Part shown: piece by piece, positions 45,269-53,624 of the stretch
Layout: each line of letters opens with the position of its first letter
Numbering within the stretch: position 1 is the stretch's first letter
Assembly: GCA_019739225.1 (NCBI GenBank)
Contig: JAHHDT010000005.1
Location: 1 to 64,000, forward strand
From: Aquamicrobium sp.
Lineage (GTDB): Bacteria > Pseudomonadota > Alphaproteobacteria > Rhizobiales > Rhizobiaceae
Direction of reading: 5' to 3'
Length of the DNA stretch: 64,000 nt
The notes under the pieces: generated by a model
The model's database searches: none
The model's input: the letters and a program-made list of their open reading frames with translations, nothing else
Told to the model about the DNA's origin: nothing
Translations under genes and position numbers: made by a program

Positions 45269-45357
45269 ATGATTGTAGGCAGGACAAGGACAGATTGGGA
45301 TTTCCCGTTGGCCGTGAGCGGTATCATGAACCGGCTCGAACTACAGGGGAACAGTCC

Positions 45358-45606
45358 ATGGCCAGCCGCATCGCCCGCATCTTCACTGCACATCCCGAAA
45401 CGGTCGGCGAGACCTATTTCGGCCATATGGCCTTTGCCGCGTGGTTTGCCTCGCGGCTGTTCATGGCTGCCGGCGCGGCCCTCGTTCACGCTTTCTTGCC
45501 GTTTCTGTTCGAGACTACGGCGTCGAGGATCGTGCGCGAACTCTACGAGCGTACACACAACAGGGGAAGCAAGAGCAATGTGCCGGTGGGCGGCCTATCT
45601 CGGTGA
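45358..45606 (+). CDS. DUF6356-family small protein
   Basis: 82 aa. IFTAHPETVGETYFGHMAFA and AALVHAFLPFLFETTASRIV fit the DUF6356 pattern: a conserved HPxTVGExYxxH start and a hydrophobic stretch with His. One or two membrane-associated segments. GGGGA precedes ATG 45358. It overlaps the following amidotransferase gene by 29 bp. Function unknown. Confidence 0.7.
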   Translation: MASRIARIFTAHPETVGETYFGHMAFAAWFASRLFMAAGAALVHAFLPFLFETTASRIVRELYERTHNRGSKSNVPVGGLSR

Positions 45607-46378
45607 TCCCGTCTTCCTGGAGGACGTTGTAGCGGCACCCTGCCATTCGCTGATCGCCCAAAGCCATCAGGCATTGGAAGCCAAGACGGCCACCAATGGC
45701 GATGGCTTCGGCCTAGCCTGGTATGGCGAGCGGCCGGAGCCCGGCCGCTATCGCGACGTCCTCCCAGCCTGGTCCGACTGCAATTTGAGAAGCCTGTGCC
45801 GGCAGATACGGTCCGGGCTGTTCCTCGCGCATGTGCGCGCCTCGACCGGCGGCGCCACAAGCCGCGACAATTGCCATCCCTTCGTTTCAGGCCGCTGGTC
45901 GTTCATGCATAACGGCCAGATCGGCGGTTTCGAGCGTATCCGCCGCCGGCTGGAAGAGAGCCTTCCCGACGCGCTCTATGCGGAACTGCATGGCACCACC
46001 GATTCGGAACTCTTTTTTCTGCTGATGCTGGCCGAAGGCCTTGAAACCGATCCGCACGGCGCTGCCACACGCGCGGTTGCGCATGTCGTGGCCGCTGCCG
46101 GTCAGGCGGCGATGGAACCTGCCCTGAAGCTGACGGCTGCCTTCGCCGATGGCGAAACGCTCTACGCGATACGCTATGCGACGATCGGCACCGCGCCGAC
46201 CCTCTATGCGGGAGAACTGCGCAGTGGGTCGGGGCGCTGTTTCGTTTCCGAGCCGTTCGATCGCGACGGACCGCAATGGTCGCCGGTGCCTGAAGGCAGC
46301 TTCGTGAAGATGACGCGTGCAGGCATGAGCGTTCGCCCCTTCGCGCCGACTGTGGCCTCGCTCGCTCTAGCCGGCTGA
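45578..46378 (+). CDS. Class II glutamine amidotransferase
   Basis: 266 aa Ntn-type domain. The N-terminal MCRWAAYLG exposes Cys2 as nucleophile after Met removal. Further family features are NGDGFGLAWYG, FLAHVRASTG, NCHPFVSGRWSFMHNGQIGG and TDSELFFLLML. This is the YafJ-like stand-alone glutaminase domain; its partner reaction is unknown. ATG 45578 has GGGGAAG upstream and lies inside the DUF6356 gene, so the two are translationally coupled. Confidence 0.88.
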   Translation: MCRWAAYLGDPVFLEDVVAAPCHSLIAQSHQALEAKTATNGDGFGLAWYGERPEPGRYRDVLPAWSDCNLRSLCRQIRSGLFLAHVRASTGGATSRDNCHPFVSGRWSFMHNGQIGGFERIRRRLEESLPDALYAELHGTTDSELFFLLMLAEGLETDPHGAATRAVAHVVAAAGQAAMEPALKLTAAFADGETLYAIRYATIGTAPTLYAGELRSGSGRCFVSEPFDRDGPQWSPVPEGSFVKMTRAGMSVRPFAPTVASLALAG

Positions 46379-46387
46379 CGGTTCGCC

Positions 46388-46834
46388 TTAGCGATCCTCG
46401 GAGACGTCGAGGATCTGCTCAAGGGTGGAGCGCAGCGCTTCCAGTCGTTGTTGCCCCAGGCGCTTGACCCAGTCTTCTTCTACGCGTTGTCCGGTAGCCA
46501 TCGCCAGCGGACGAATCTGCTTCCCGCGTTCGGTCAGCATTACGAGGCGCGCCCGCCTGTCGGTGGGGTGCGGCCGTCGCTCGACATAACCAAGCGCCTC
46601 CAGCTCTTCCACGGCTTGGGCCATCGTCTGCTTGCGCACATCTGCCTTCAGCGTGAGGTCCGATACCTGGATGCCTTCAGGCGGCACGAAGGTGAAAACA
46701 TTGGCGTGATGCGGGCGGATGTCTCCGAAACCCTGCTCCGCCAGTGCGCCGTCGACGGCGGACGAAAATTGTTGATGGGCGAGACGCAGAAGCACGCCGA
46801 TGGATCGCGGCGCAGAGGATGAGCTATCGGGCAT
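46388..46834 (-). CDS. MarR-family transcriptional regulator
   Basis: 148 aa. Winged helix: IQVSDLTLKADVRKQTMAQA (recognition region), then EELEALGYVERRPHPTDRRA with the conserved wing DxRAR, and flanking dimer helices. Divergent from the haloalkane dehalogenase; the gap carries a perfect 12-bp inverted repeat. It probably represses the dehalogenase until a substrate or product binds. Ends 9 bp from the convergent amidotransferase gene. Confidence 0.9.
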   Translation of the reverse strand: MPDSSSSAPRSIGVLLRLAHQQFSSAVDGALAEQGFGDIRPHHANVFTFVPPEGIQVSDLTLKADVRKQTMAQAVEELEALGYVERRPHPTDRRARLVMLTERGKQIRPLAMATGQRVEEDWVKRLGQQRLEALRSTLEQILDVSEDR

Positions 46835-46841
46835 ATTGACA

Positions 46842-46873
46842 GGTGCCTGTCTAAATAGATATAGACAGGCACC
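46842..46873. promoter_or_regulatory. MarR operator between marR and haloalkane dehalogenase
   Basis: Perfect arms GGTGCCTGTCTA (46842-46853) and TAGACAGGCACC (46862-46873) with an 8-bp AT-rich spacer. The left part also contains a small dyad GACAGG-TG-CCTGTC. It lies 7 bp upstream of marR and 29 bp upstream of the dehalogenase, so it can block both promoters. Confidence 0.78.
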
Positions 46874-46902
46874 TTACCAAATCGAACCGAAGGAATAAAC
46901 CC

Positions 46903-47766
46903 ATGCCTGTCCTGCCTGTCCTTGGCTCAACGATTTTCTACAGGGATGCGGGAGCCGGTGTGCCGCTGGTGTTCCTGCATGGCAATCCGACCTCCTCCCA
47001 TGTCTGGCGTAACGTCATCGCCAATATCGATGCGCCGGTGCGCACCATTGCTCCGGACCTCATTGGCATGGGCCAGTCCGGCAAGCCCGCCATCGCATAC
47101 CGTTTCGCCGACCATGCTGCCTACCTCGATGCATGGCTTGATACGATGGATTTGGACCGGGTGGTTCTGGTCGGGCACGACTGGGGTGGCGCGCTCGCCA
47201 TGGACTGGGCCGCCCGGAACCCGTCCCGCGTCGCCGGCATCGTTCTGATGGAAACGATCCTGCGACCCATGACCTGGGCCGATTTTCCGGGCGCCCATCG
47301 TACCCGATACGAGACGCTGCGCGGTGAGGGCACGGGCGAGGCCAAGGTGCTCGACGAGAACTTCTTCATCGAGCAGGCACTGAAATTGACCGTCCGCAGC
47401 GGGCTATCGCCGGAGGATCACGACGTCTACCGAAAGCCTTACGCGACGCGCGAGAGCAGGCGTCCGCTGCTCGCATGGCCGCGCGAGATGCCGATCGAGG
47501 GCGAACCCGCCGACACGATAGAGCGAATCGTCGCCTACGATGCCTGGCTGGCGGATTCCTCCGACACGCCAAAACTGCTGCTGACCTTCGAAGGCGAGGA
47601 AGGAACGCTGATGATCGGACCCGGGATGACCGATTGGGCCCGACAGAACATCGCGTCGCTGGAGATCGAGCGGTGCGGGCTAGCCGGTCATGTGTGCCCG
47701 GAGGATCAGCCGGCAGCGATCGGCAAGGCCATTGCCTCCTGGGTGGGTCGTCATGGCCTCTGCTGA
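46903..47766 (+). CDS. Haloalkane dehalogenase (HLD-II-like)
   Basis: 287 aa alpha/beta hydrolase. Catalytic pentad read by position: Asn28 in FLHGNPTSS (halide), nucleophile Asp93 and halide Trp94 in VLVGHDWGGALA, acid Glu117 in VLMETILRP, and His near residue 259 in GLAGHVCPED. This Asn/Asp/Trp/Glu/His set defines subfamily II, which hydrolyses haloalkanes to alcohol and halide. AAGGAA precedes ATG 46903. Controlled by the divergent MarR. The natural substrate is unknown, and some family members act on other esters. Confidence 0.86.
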   Translation: MPVLPVLGSTIFYRDAGAGVPLVFLHGNPTSSHVWRNVIANIDAPVRTIAPDLIGMGQSGKPAIAYRFADHAAYLDAWLDTMDLDRVVLVGHDWGGALAMDWAARNPSRVAGIVLMETILRPMTWADFPGAHRTRYETLRGEGTGEAKVLDENFFIEQALKLTVRSGLSPEDHDVYRKPYATRESRRPLLAWPREMPIEGEPADTIERIVAYDAWLADSSDTPKLLLTFEGEEGTLMIGPGMTDWARQNIASLEIERCGLAGHVCPEDQPAAIGKAIASWVGRHGLC

Positions 47767-47779
47767 ACGACCTCGAAGC

Positions 47780-47793
47780 CCGGGGTGCCCCGG
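47780..47793 (+). terminator. GC hairpin downstream of dehalogenase
   Basis: CCGGGG-TG-CCCCGG perfect stem 14 bp after the stop. There is no T-tract; weak candidate for transcript end. Confidence 0.35.
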
Positions 47794-47838
47794 AGGGGGC
47801 GCCTTGGGAGCCTCTTTCCTGCGGTGACTGACAGGGGG

Positions 47839-47899
47839 TTGACTCCATAGGTTGCGAAATATATTGAACCACAAAGTTAAGTAACCAGATGGTTCAATA
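47839..47899 (+). promoter_or_regulatory. Promoter and ArsR-type operator of arsR-SRPBCC-GST operon
   Basis: -35-like TTGACT at 47839-47844 and AT-rich -10 candidates TATATT/TATTGA at 47860-47867. A perfect 10-bp inverted repeat TATTGAACCA (47862-47871) and TGGTTCAATA (47890-47899) ends one base before the ATG, with an inner dyad GTTA-AG-TAAC (47876-47885). The outer left arm overlaps the -10, so a bound dimer would block both transcription and the ribosome site area. Confidence 0.72.
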
Positions 47900-47900
47900 G

Positions 47901-48233
47901 ATGCCAAACGATCCACTGAGCCTTACGCTTTCAGCCCTCGCCGATCCGACGCGCAGGGCCATCCTCGCCAGGCTGTCGCGTGGCGAGGCAACGGTTTCGC
48001 AACTGGCGGAACCATTCCAGATGAGCATGCCGGCCGTGTCCAAGCATCTGCGGGTTCTGGAGCGGGCGGGATTGATCGAGCAGGGACGCGAAGCGCAGTT
48101 CCGGCCCCGTCGCCTGCGCCCCGATCCGCTGCGCGACCTCGCCGGATGGCTGGAAGACTACCGGCGCTATTGGGAAGAAAACCTCGACCAGCTCGACGAC
48201 TACCTCAAGGAAATCCAGAAGGGAGACCGCTGA
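47901..48233 (+). CDS. ArsR-family transcriptional regulator
   Basis: 110 aa. ADPTRRAILARLSRGEATVS, QLAEPFQMSMPAVSKHLRVL (recognition helix), ERAGLIEQGREAQFRP (wing). No paired Cys metal site is seen, which is usual for the subgroup linked to SRPBCC genes. First of a three-gene operon; stop and next start overlap by one base (TGATG). Confidence 0.9.
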   Translation: MPNDPLSLTLSALADPTRRAILARLSRGEATVSQLAEPFQMSMPAVSKHLRVLERAGLIEQGREAQFRPRRLRPDPLRDLAGWLEDYRRYWEENLDQLDDYLKEIQKGDR

Positions 48234-48706
48234 TGAATGCCTCGACACAAGCCCAAGCCCGGCCCGAACTGACGATCAAGCGGGTCCTCGATGCGCCCCG
48301 CGAGCTGGTCTATGCCTGCTGGACGCAGGAAGAGCACATGAAGAACTGGTTCTTCCCGAAAGGCTTCACTGTTCCGCATTCACAAGCCGATGTCAGGCCT
48401 GGCGGCAGCTACCGCTCCTGCCTTCGTGCGCCGGACGGCACCGACCACTGGGTCGGCGGCGTCTACCGCGAACTCACGCCCCCGGAGAAGATCGTCTTCA
48501 CGCACGCCTGGCAGGATGAGGCCGGCAACAGCGAACACGAGACGGTGGTGACGATCACCCTCGAGCCGGTCGAAGACGGCAAGACCCGGCTGACGTTCCA
48601 TCAGGCGTTCTTCCTCAGCGATGCATCGCGCGATGGCCATGCGGAGGGCTGGAACGAATCGCTGGACGGCCTCGAAACTTATCTCGAAGGCGGCAAGGCG
48701 GCGTAA
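48233..48706 (+). CDS. SRPBCC (AHSA1-like) domain protein
   Basis: 157 aa single START/AHSA1 domain: LTIKRVLDAPRELVYACWTQ, HMKNWFFPKGFTVPHSQADV, RPGGSYRSCLRAPDGTDHWV and GHAEGWNESLDGLETYLEGG at the end. Such proteins have a deep hydrophobic cavity and are often regulated by the preceding ArsR gene. Start ATG 48233 overlaps the arsR stop; its TAA overlaps the GST start. Probably binds or modifies a hydrophobic xenobiotic. Confidence 0.9.
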   Translation: MNASTQAQARPELTIKRVLDAPRELVYACWTQEEHMKNWFFPKGFTVPHSQADVRPGGSYRSCLRAPDGTDHWVGGVYRELTPPEKIVFTHAWQDEAGNSEHETVVTITLEPVEDGKTRLTFHQAFFLSDASRDGHAEGWNESLDGLETYLEGGKAA

Positions 48707-49293
48707 TGAAGCTCTATCTCACCCCCGGCGCCTGCAGCCTTGCCGATCACATTGCGCTGGCCGAGGCTCGTATCACCGTCGAGCCGGTAAAGGTCGACCT
48801 GCGCACACGCACGACCGAGCACGGTCACGATTTCACCCTGATCAATCCCAAGGGCTATGTGCCGGCCCTCGAGTTCGATGACGGCTCCGTGCTGACGGAG
48901 AACGTAGCCATTATCGGCTGGGTGTCGGACCAGGCTCCAGCGCTCACCCCTCCCGGTCCGCTCGGACGGGCGCGCAATATCGAGATGCTCGCCTTTCTCG
49001 CCACCGAGGTCCATCGGCCGTTCATGCGCTCGATGTTCTCGCCCGCCGATGCTGAAAAGCAGGTTGCGCGGGAGGCGATCGTTGCCCGTCTCACCTATCT
49101 GGCCGGGCGGATCGAGGGCGACTACCTGTTCGGCGACGTCTTCAGCGGCGCGGACGCGCTGTTCTACGTGATGGTGCGCTGGGCGCGCGATTTCGGTTAC
49201 GAAGTCGATAGTCGGCTTCTGGATTTTGCCGCCAGGGTCGAGGCGCGCCCTGCCGTACAGGCGGCGCTTCGGGCGGAGGGGCTCCCCGTCTGA
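48706..49293 (+). CDS. Glutathione S-transferase family protein (GstA/beta-like)
   Basis: 195 aa. N-terminal thioredoxin-like domain MKLYLTPGACSLADHIALAE with the beta-class Cys10 position, GYVPALEFDDGSVLTENVAI with the glutathione-binding Val-Pro and Glu-Asn motif, then a helical C-terminal domain. It is coupled to the SRPBCC gene by TAATG. Together the three genes look like a small detoxification operon. Confidence 0.88.
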   Translation: MKLYLTPGACSLADHIALAEARITVEPVKVDLRTRTTEHGHDFTLINPKGYVPALEFDDGSVLTENVAIIGWVSDQAPALTPPGPLGRARNIEMLAFLATEVHRPFMRSMFSPADAEKQVAREAIVARLTYLAGRIEGDYLFGDVFSGADALFYVMVRWARDFGYEVDSRLLDFAARVEARPAVQAALRAEGLPV

Positions 49294-49345
49294 CGGATCG
49301 AAACGCCGCGCTGCGCGTTGCGCTCCGGACCAACCGGAGAAGGCA

Positions 49346-50284
49346 ATGGCGAAGCGCGGCGTGAAAGTCGAAATCAAGGAACTCGAAAGCGCGGTCGAGG
49401 AAGTCGTCGGCCGCATGGGCGTCATCGAACGCTTCGGCAAGGCCGCAGACCACATCGAGGGCCTTGCCGAGATCGATACCGATCGCTTCGGCATAGCGGT
49501 CGTCACCGACGGTGGCGCTATGGTGACAGGCGGAGAAGCCGACGAGCCCTTCGCCATCCAGAGCATCTCCAAGGTTTTCGGGCTCACGCTTGCGTTGCAA
49601 GCTTTCGGCGACGAGGTCTGGAAACGGGTCGGCCGGGAACCGTCCGGTGATCCGTTCAATTCCATTGTCGATCTGGAGCGCCAGAAGGGCATTCCGCGCA
49701 ATCCGTTCATCAACCCCGGCGCGATCGTCGTGTCGGACATGCTGCTCGACATTTCGGCAAAGAGCGATACGCAAAAGACGGTGCGCGAATTCCTCGCAGA
49801 CCAGATCGGCGAGGATGTCGGCATCGACCGCAAGGTGTTCGACAAGGAATCCTCATCCGGATTCAACAACCGCGCCATGGCCAATCTGTGCAAGTCGTTC
49901 GGCAACCTCAACCACGAGGTCGAGGCGGTGATGAAGCCTTATGTAAGCCAGTGCGCGATCGCCCTTTCTGCGCGACAGCTCGCGCTCGCCGGCCGCTACT
50001 TGATGGACGGCGGCGACAAACCGACCGACCAGCAGCGATTGCTGGCACGCCGCGTCAATTCGCTGATGCTGACATGCGGGCAGTATGACGGATCGGGCGA
50101 GTTCGCCTTCCGGGTTGGCCTGCCGGCGAAAAGTGGCGTCGGCGGCGGCATTCTGGCTATCGCCCCCGGTGTTGCATCCATCGGCGTGTGGTCGCCGGGA
50201 CTGGACGACAACGGGAATTCGCTTCTCGGCACGCTCGCGCTGGAGCAGTTGGCCGAGCGCATGGGCTGGTCTGTGTTCGGCTGA
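49346..50284 (+). CDS. glsA: Glutaminase A
   Basis: 312 aa serine-dependent glutaminase: FAIQSISKVFGLTLALQAFG with Ser-x-x-Lys, NPFINPGAIVVSDML, SSGFNNRAMANLCKSFGNL, LTCGQYDGSGEFAFRVGLPA and KSGVGGGILAIAPGVASI. Hydrolyses glutamine to glutamate and ammonia in the cytoplasm. ATG 49346 has GGAGAAGG upstream. Monocistronic by spacing. Confidence 0.94.
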   Translation: MAKRGVKVEIKELESAVEEVVGRMGVIERFGKAADHIEGLAEIDTDRFGIAVVTDGGAMVTGGEADEPFAIQSISKVFGLTLALQAFGDEVWKRVGREPSGDPFNSIVDLERQKGIPRNPFINPGAIVVSDMLLDISAKSDTQKTVREFLADQIGEDVGIDRKVFDKESSSGFNNRAMANLCKSFGNLNHEVEAVMKPYVSQCAIALSARQLALAGRYLMDGGDKPTDQQRLLARRVNSLMLTCGQYDGSGEFAFRVGLPAKSGVGGGILAIAPGVASIGVWSPGLDDNGNSLLGTLALEQLAERMGWSVFG

Positions 50285-50324
50285 CATCTGCGTATCGTGC
50301 AAGGTGCTGTGGATTTCGTCACCT

Positions 50325-50343
50325 CCTGACAGCATCCGTCAGG
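50325..50343 (+). terminator. Small hairpin after glsA
   Basis: CCTGAC and GTCAGG arms with a 7-nt loop, 40 bp after the stop. Low stability and no T-tract. Confidence 0.25.
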
Positions 50344-50391
50344 GAGTAGCGTCTATGGTCGCGGCATCTGACGAAACACACGGGTGCTTAC

Positions 50392-51494
50392 GTGAACGAT
50401 CAACCGGCTGCCGCCGCGCTGAAGGAAATATTCGACCGCGCGCGCATGCGCCGGTTCGCCGAGGATACGAAGACCATCTGGCCGGACTTTCGATGCGGAT
50501 CGGTTCGAGACGCTCGCCACCACCGGGCTCGACGATCTCGGCATCATGCAGCGCATGCGGCTGGCGGCGGACGCTTTCGCGGCGACGCTGCCGTCCAACT
50601 ATGAGCGCGCATTGGAAATTCTCTCGGCACTCGCGCCGCGTATCGGGCATGGCTTTGCATCGATCACACTGTGTGAATTCGTCATCGTGCGGGGCCTCGA
50701 GGACTTTCGACCGCTCGATGGACGCGTTGAAGCTGTTCACACGGTATGGCTCGGCGGAATTCGCGATCCGGCATTTCCTCCAACACGACCTTCACCGTAC
50801 GTTGTCGGTAATGCGGGAATGGTCGTTCGACGGGAACGAACACGTCCGCAGGCTAGCCAGTGAGGGTGCGCGACCGCGCCTGCCGTGGTCGTTCCAGCTC
50901 AGGCCGATCGTCGCGGACCCTTCGCTCACATGGCCGATCCTGGAGGCGTTGAAGAGCGATCCAAGCCTCTACGTTCGCAAATCCGTCGCCAACCACCTCA
51001 ACGACATCAGCAAGGACCATCCGGCCTGGCTTGTCGATAAATTGGCGGGCTGGCCGCAGGAGGACGAACGCACGCGGTGGATCGTTAGGCAGGCCCTGCG
51101 CACCCTGATCAAGAAGGGCGACCGCGCTGCGCTGGCACTGGTTGGGGCGGCCGAAAAGGTCGATGCGCGGATAGAGGGCTTTTCAGTTGCGCCGGTGCGC
51201 CTTGCGTTAGGCGACCGCCTGACAATTGCCGCGACCGTCATTTCGCAGGCGCGCGAGACGCAGCAGGTCGTTGCCGACTATGCCGTTCATTATGTGAAGA
51301 AGAGCGGTGCCGCCTCCCGCAAGGTCTTCAAGCTCAAGACCTTCGCGCTCGAGCCGGGTGCGACGCAGCCGCTGTCCATCTCCCAGACGATCCGCGACTT
51401 CACCACCCGCACCCACAATGCAGGTTTTCACAAGGTGGAGCTGATGCTGAACGGCGACACGGTGGCCGAAGGCGGGTTCGATCTGACGCTTTAA
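50392..51494 (+). pseudogene. DNA alkylation repair (AlkD-like HEAT) protein, two apparent +1 frameshifts
   Basis: GTG start 50392: AAALKEIFDRARMRRFAEDT. At 50488-50490 TTT stands where TT is expected; the next frame gives FETLATTGLDDLGIMQRMR and LPSNYERALEILSALAP. At 50705-50707 the same GACTTTCGA string again carries one extra T; then SMDALKLFTRYGSAEFAIR, MREWSFDGNEHVRRLASEG and the HEAT-like VRKSVANHLNDISKDHPAWL. Restored length is 366 aa. Similar proteins excise alkylated bases; a C-terminal beta-rich extension (KVDARIEGFSVAP onward) is normal for this long form. Confidence 0.78.
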
Positions 51495-51506
51495 AAGCGA
51501 CCGGCT

Positions 51507-51536
51507 GCCTTGGGCGCGCGGGGACGCGCCCAAGGC
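51507..51536. terminator. Hairpin between convergent AlkD-like gene and phoX
   Basis: Perfect 12-bp stem GCCTTGGGCGCG/CGCGCCCAAGGC with 6-nt loop in the 51-bp gap between convergent stops. Very stable, no long T-run; probably a bidirectional terminator. Confidence 0.65.
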
Positions 51537-51545
51537 TCGCTCGGG

Positions 51546-53441
51546 TCAGCCGACGGGAGCGTTGTCGTTGCGCTTGATCGCGATGATCGAGGAGCGCGGC
51601 AGTTTGCCCTCGCCGTCCGGGAAGGGTGCGGCCGGATGCTGGATGCCGACGAACATCGTGCGCCTGTCCGCCGACCAGCAAAGGCCGGTCACTTCCGACC
51701 CGTTCGGGCCGGTCAGGAAGCGCTCGATACGCCCGGTGACCGGGTCGCCGGCCAGCATCTGGTTGTTGCCCTGTCCCGCGAAGTCGCCTTCGTTGGAATC
51801 GTCGCCATCGGTCTGGATCCAGATCAGACCGGTGGAATCGATCGCCATGCCGTCGGGCGAGTTGAAGAGGTTGCCTTCGTTGACGTTCTCGGAGCCCGCA
51901 TAAGGCCCTTCGTGAACGGTCGGGTTGCCGGCCATGACGTAGAGGTCCCATTGGAACGTGTCCGACGCATGGTCGTCATCGACGGGGCGCCAGCGCACGA
52001 TCTGGCCGTATTCGTTGGCCTCGCGCGGGTTCGGCCCGCCGACTGGCGTCCAGTCACCGCCCGCATTGGCCCTGACGCCGCGGCGGCTGTTGTTGGTCAG
52101 CGCGCAATAGGCTTCGCAGGCGAGCGGGTTCACAGCGACCCATTCCGGCCGATCCATCGTCGTCGCGTTGACCCGCGAGCCGGCCGTGCGGGTGAAGATG
52201 GCGATTTCGGCCGCCGACATGCCGGTTGCTTCTGGCGTCAGGGCAATCCATTTGCCGGTCATGTCATCGTCGAAGCGGGCAACGTAAAGCTGGCCTTCGT
52301 CCAGCAGCGTCGAGGTGTCGCCACCGGGCACATAGATGTCGCGCGAGACGAACTTGTAGATGAACTCGCCGCGCTCGTCGTCGCCCATATAGACGACCAC
52401 ACGACCGTCGGGCGCGAGCGTCGCTGCCGCGTTCTCGTGCTTGATGCGGCCGAGCGCGGTGCGTTTAACCGGTGTGCTTGCCGCATCGGTGGGATCGATC
52501 TCGACGATCCAGCCGGCGCGGTGCGGTTCGTGGGGGTTCTTCGACGTGTCGAAGCGGGAGTCCCATTTGTGATAGTCGTAGCCCCAGCCTTCCGCGGCAA
52601 TGCCGTAGCGCTCGTAGCCTTCGGCGGTCAGCCCTTCGAGCTGCGTCTCCCCCGTGGCGCCGAAATAGCCGTTGAAGTTTTCCTCGCAGGTCAGATAGGT
52701 GCCCCAGGGTGTCCTGCCGGAACCGCAATTGTTGAAGGTGCCAAGGCTTTCCGTGCCGGTCGGATCGGCCTCGGTCTTCATCAGGTTGTGGCCGGCGGCC
52801 GGCCCCGCGATGCGCATCGGCGTGTTGTGCGTGATGCGACGGTTGAACGGGCTGTCCTTGACTACGGACCAGTTGCCGTCGGTTTCGCTGATCTCGAAGA
52901 CGGCAACCCCTTGCAGATTCTGCAGCTTCAACACGTCCTGCGCGTCGCGCGGTACGCCGTCTGTGGCCTCGGGCAGGTTGATGTCGTTATTGGTGTATTC
53001 GTGGTTGACCGCGATGACCTGCTTGCCGCCGATGATAAACAGCTCCATGCCGTCCGTGTTCTCGCCGAAGATCTTTTCCGCGTCCGCTGTCGAACCGCCG
53101 GTTGCGTGATCGAGCTCGGCCACGCCGGAAAACAGCGGGTCACCCCAGCTTACCAGGCGCTGCCAGCGATAGCCCTCCGGCACGTGCACGGTGTTGTCGG
53201 TGGAAATCGGGATCGGCTTGAAGGCAAAGCGCGAATCCTGCGCCGCGCGGGCGGGAAGGGAATTGAGAATGCCGGCGCCCATGACGGCCGCGCCCGATCC
53301 GAAGGCGAGCACGCCGCCCAGAAAACCGCGCCGCGAGATTGCCCGTTCCACGACGCGGTCGAACTCGTTTTCCTCGGGACGCGGGAAATTGATCTCGTCC
53401 CACTCGTCGAATGTCGGTCTTTCCTGTCTTGTATCGTTCAT
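51546..53441 (-). CDS. phoX: PhoX-family alkaline phosphatase
   Basis: 631 aa. N-terminal region before the Tat signal is long and acidic; the Tat motif is ISRRGFLGGVLAFGSGAAVM, cleaved near ARAAQD. The PhoX/DUF839 beta-propeller follows: VNHEYTNNDINLPEA, FNNCGSGRTPWGTYLTCEEN (metal site Glu/Cys region), VYMGDDERGEFIYKFVS and ADRRTMFVGIQHPA. PhoX enzymes release phosphate from organic phosphates using calcium and iron in the periplasm. ATG 53441 chosen because upstream codons lack a ribosome site. Confidence 0.88.
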   Translation of the reverse strand: MNDTRQERPTFDEWDEINFPRPEENEFDRVVERAISRRGFLGGVLAFGSGAAVMGAGILNSLPARAAQDSRFAFKPIPISTDNTVHVPEGYRWQRLVSWGDPLFSGVAELDHATGGSTADAEKIFGENTDGMELFIIGGKQVIAVNHEYTNNDINLPEATDGVPRDAQDVLKLQNLQGVAVFEISETDGNWSVVKDSPFNRRITHNTPMRIAGPAAGHNLMKTEADPTGTESLGTFNNCGSGRTPWGTYLTCEENFNGYFGATGETQLEGLTAEGYERYGIAAEGWGYDYHKWDSRFDTSKNPHEPHRAGWIVEIDPTDAASTPVKRTALGRIKHENAAATLAPDGRVVVYMGDDERGEFIYKFVSRDIYVPGGDTSTLLDEGQLYVARFDDDMTGKWIALTPEATGMSAAEIAIFTRTAGSRVNATTMDRPEWVAVNPLACEAYCALTNNSRRGVRANAGGDWTPVGGPNPREANEYGQIVRWRPVDDDHASDTFQWDLYVMAGNPTVHEGPYAGSENVNEGNLFNSPDGMAIDSTGLIWIQTDGDDSNEGDFAGQGNNQMLAGDPVTGRIERFLTGPNGSEVTGLCWSADRRTMFVGIQHPAAPFPDGEGKLPRSSIIAIKRNDNAPVG

Positions 53442-53624
53442 GGCTTGCTCCCTTCTCATCCGGTGGCTTGCAACGAAGCTCGGCGGAAACGCCTGAGCTT
53501 GTCGCGTTTGCCTACCCGGCCGGCCACACAGATTGATGACAGCCCGATGAAAAGTGCAGTCGGCTTTTCTCGACATGGCTCGACGCCGCAGCTATAAGCC
53601 CGCCGACCGAAGGAACCTCTTCAC

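Noticed and set aside
51510-53597. 695-codon plus-strand open frame opposite phoX
   Set aside because: Antisense of an intact PhoX gene with Tat signal; the plus-strand product shows no recognisable domain.
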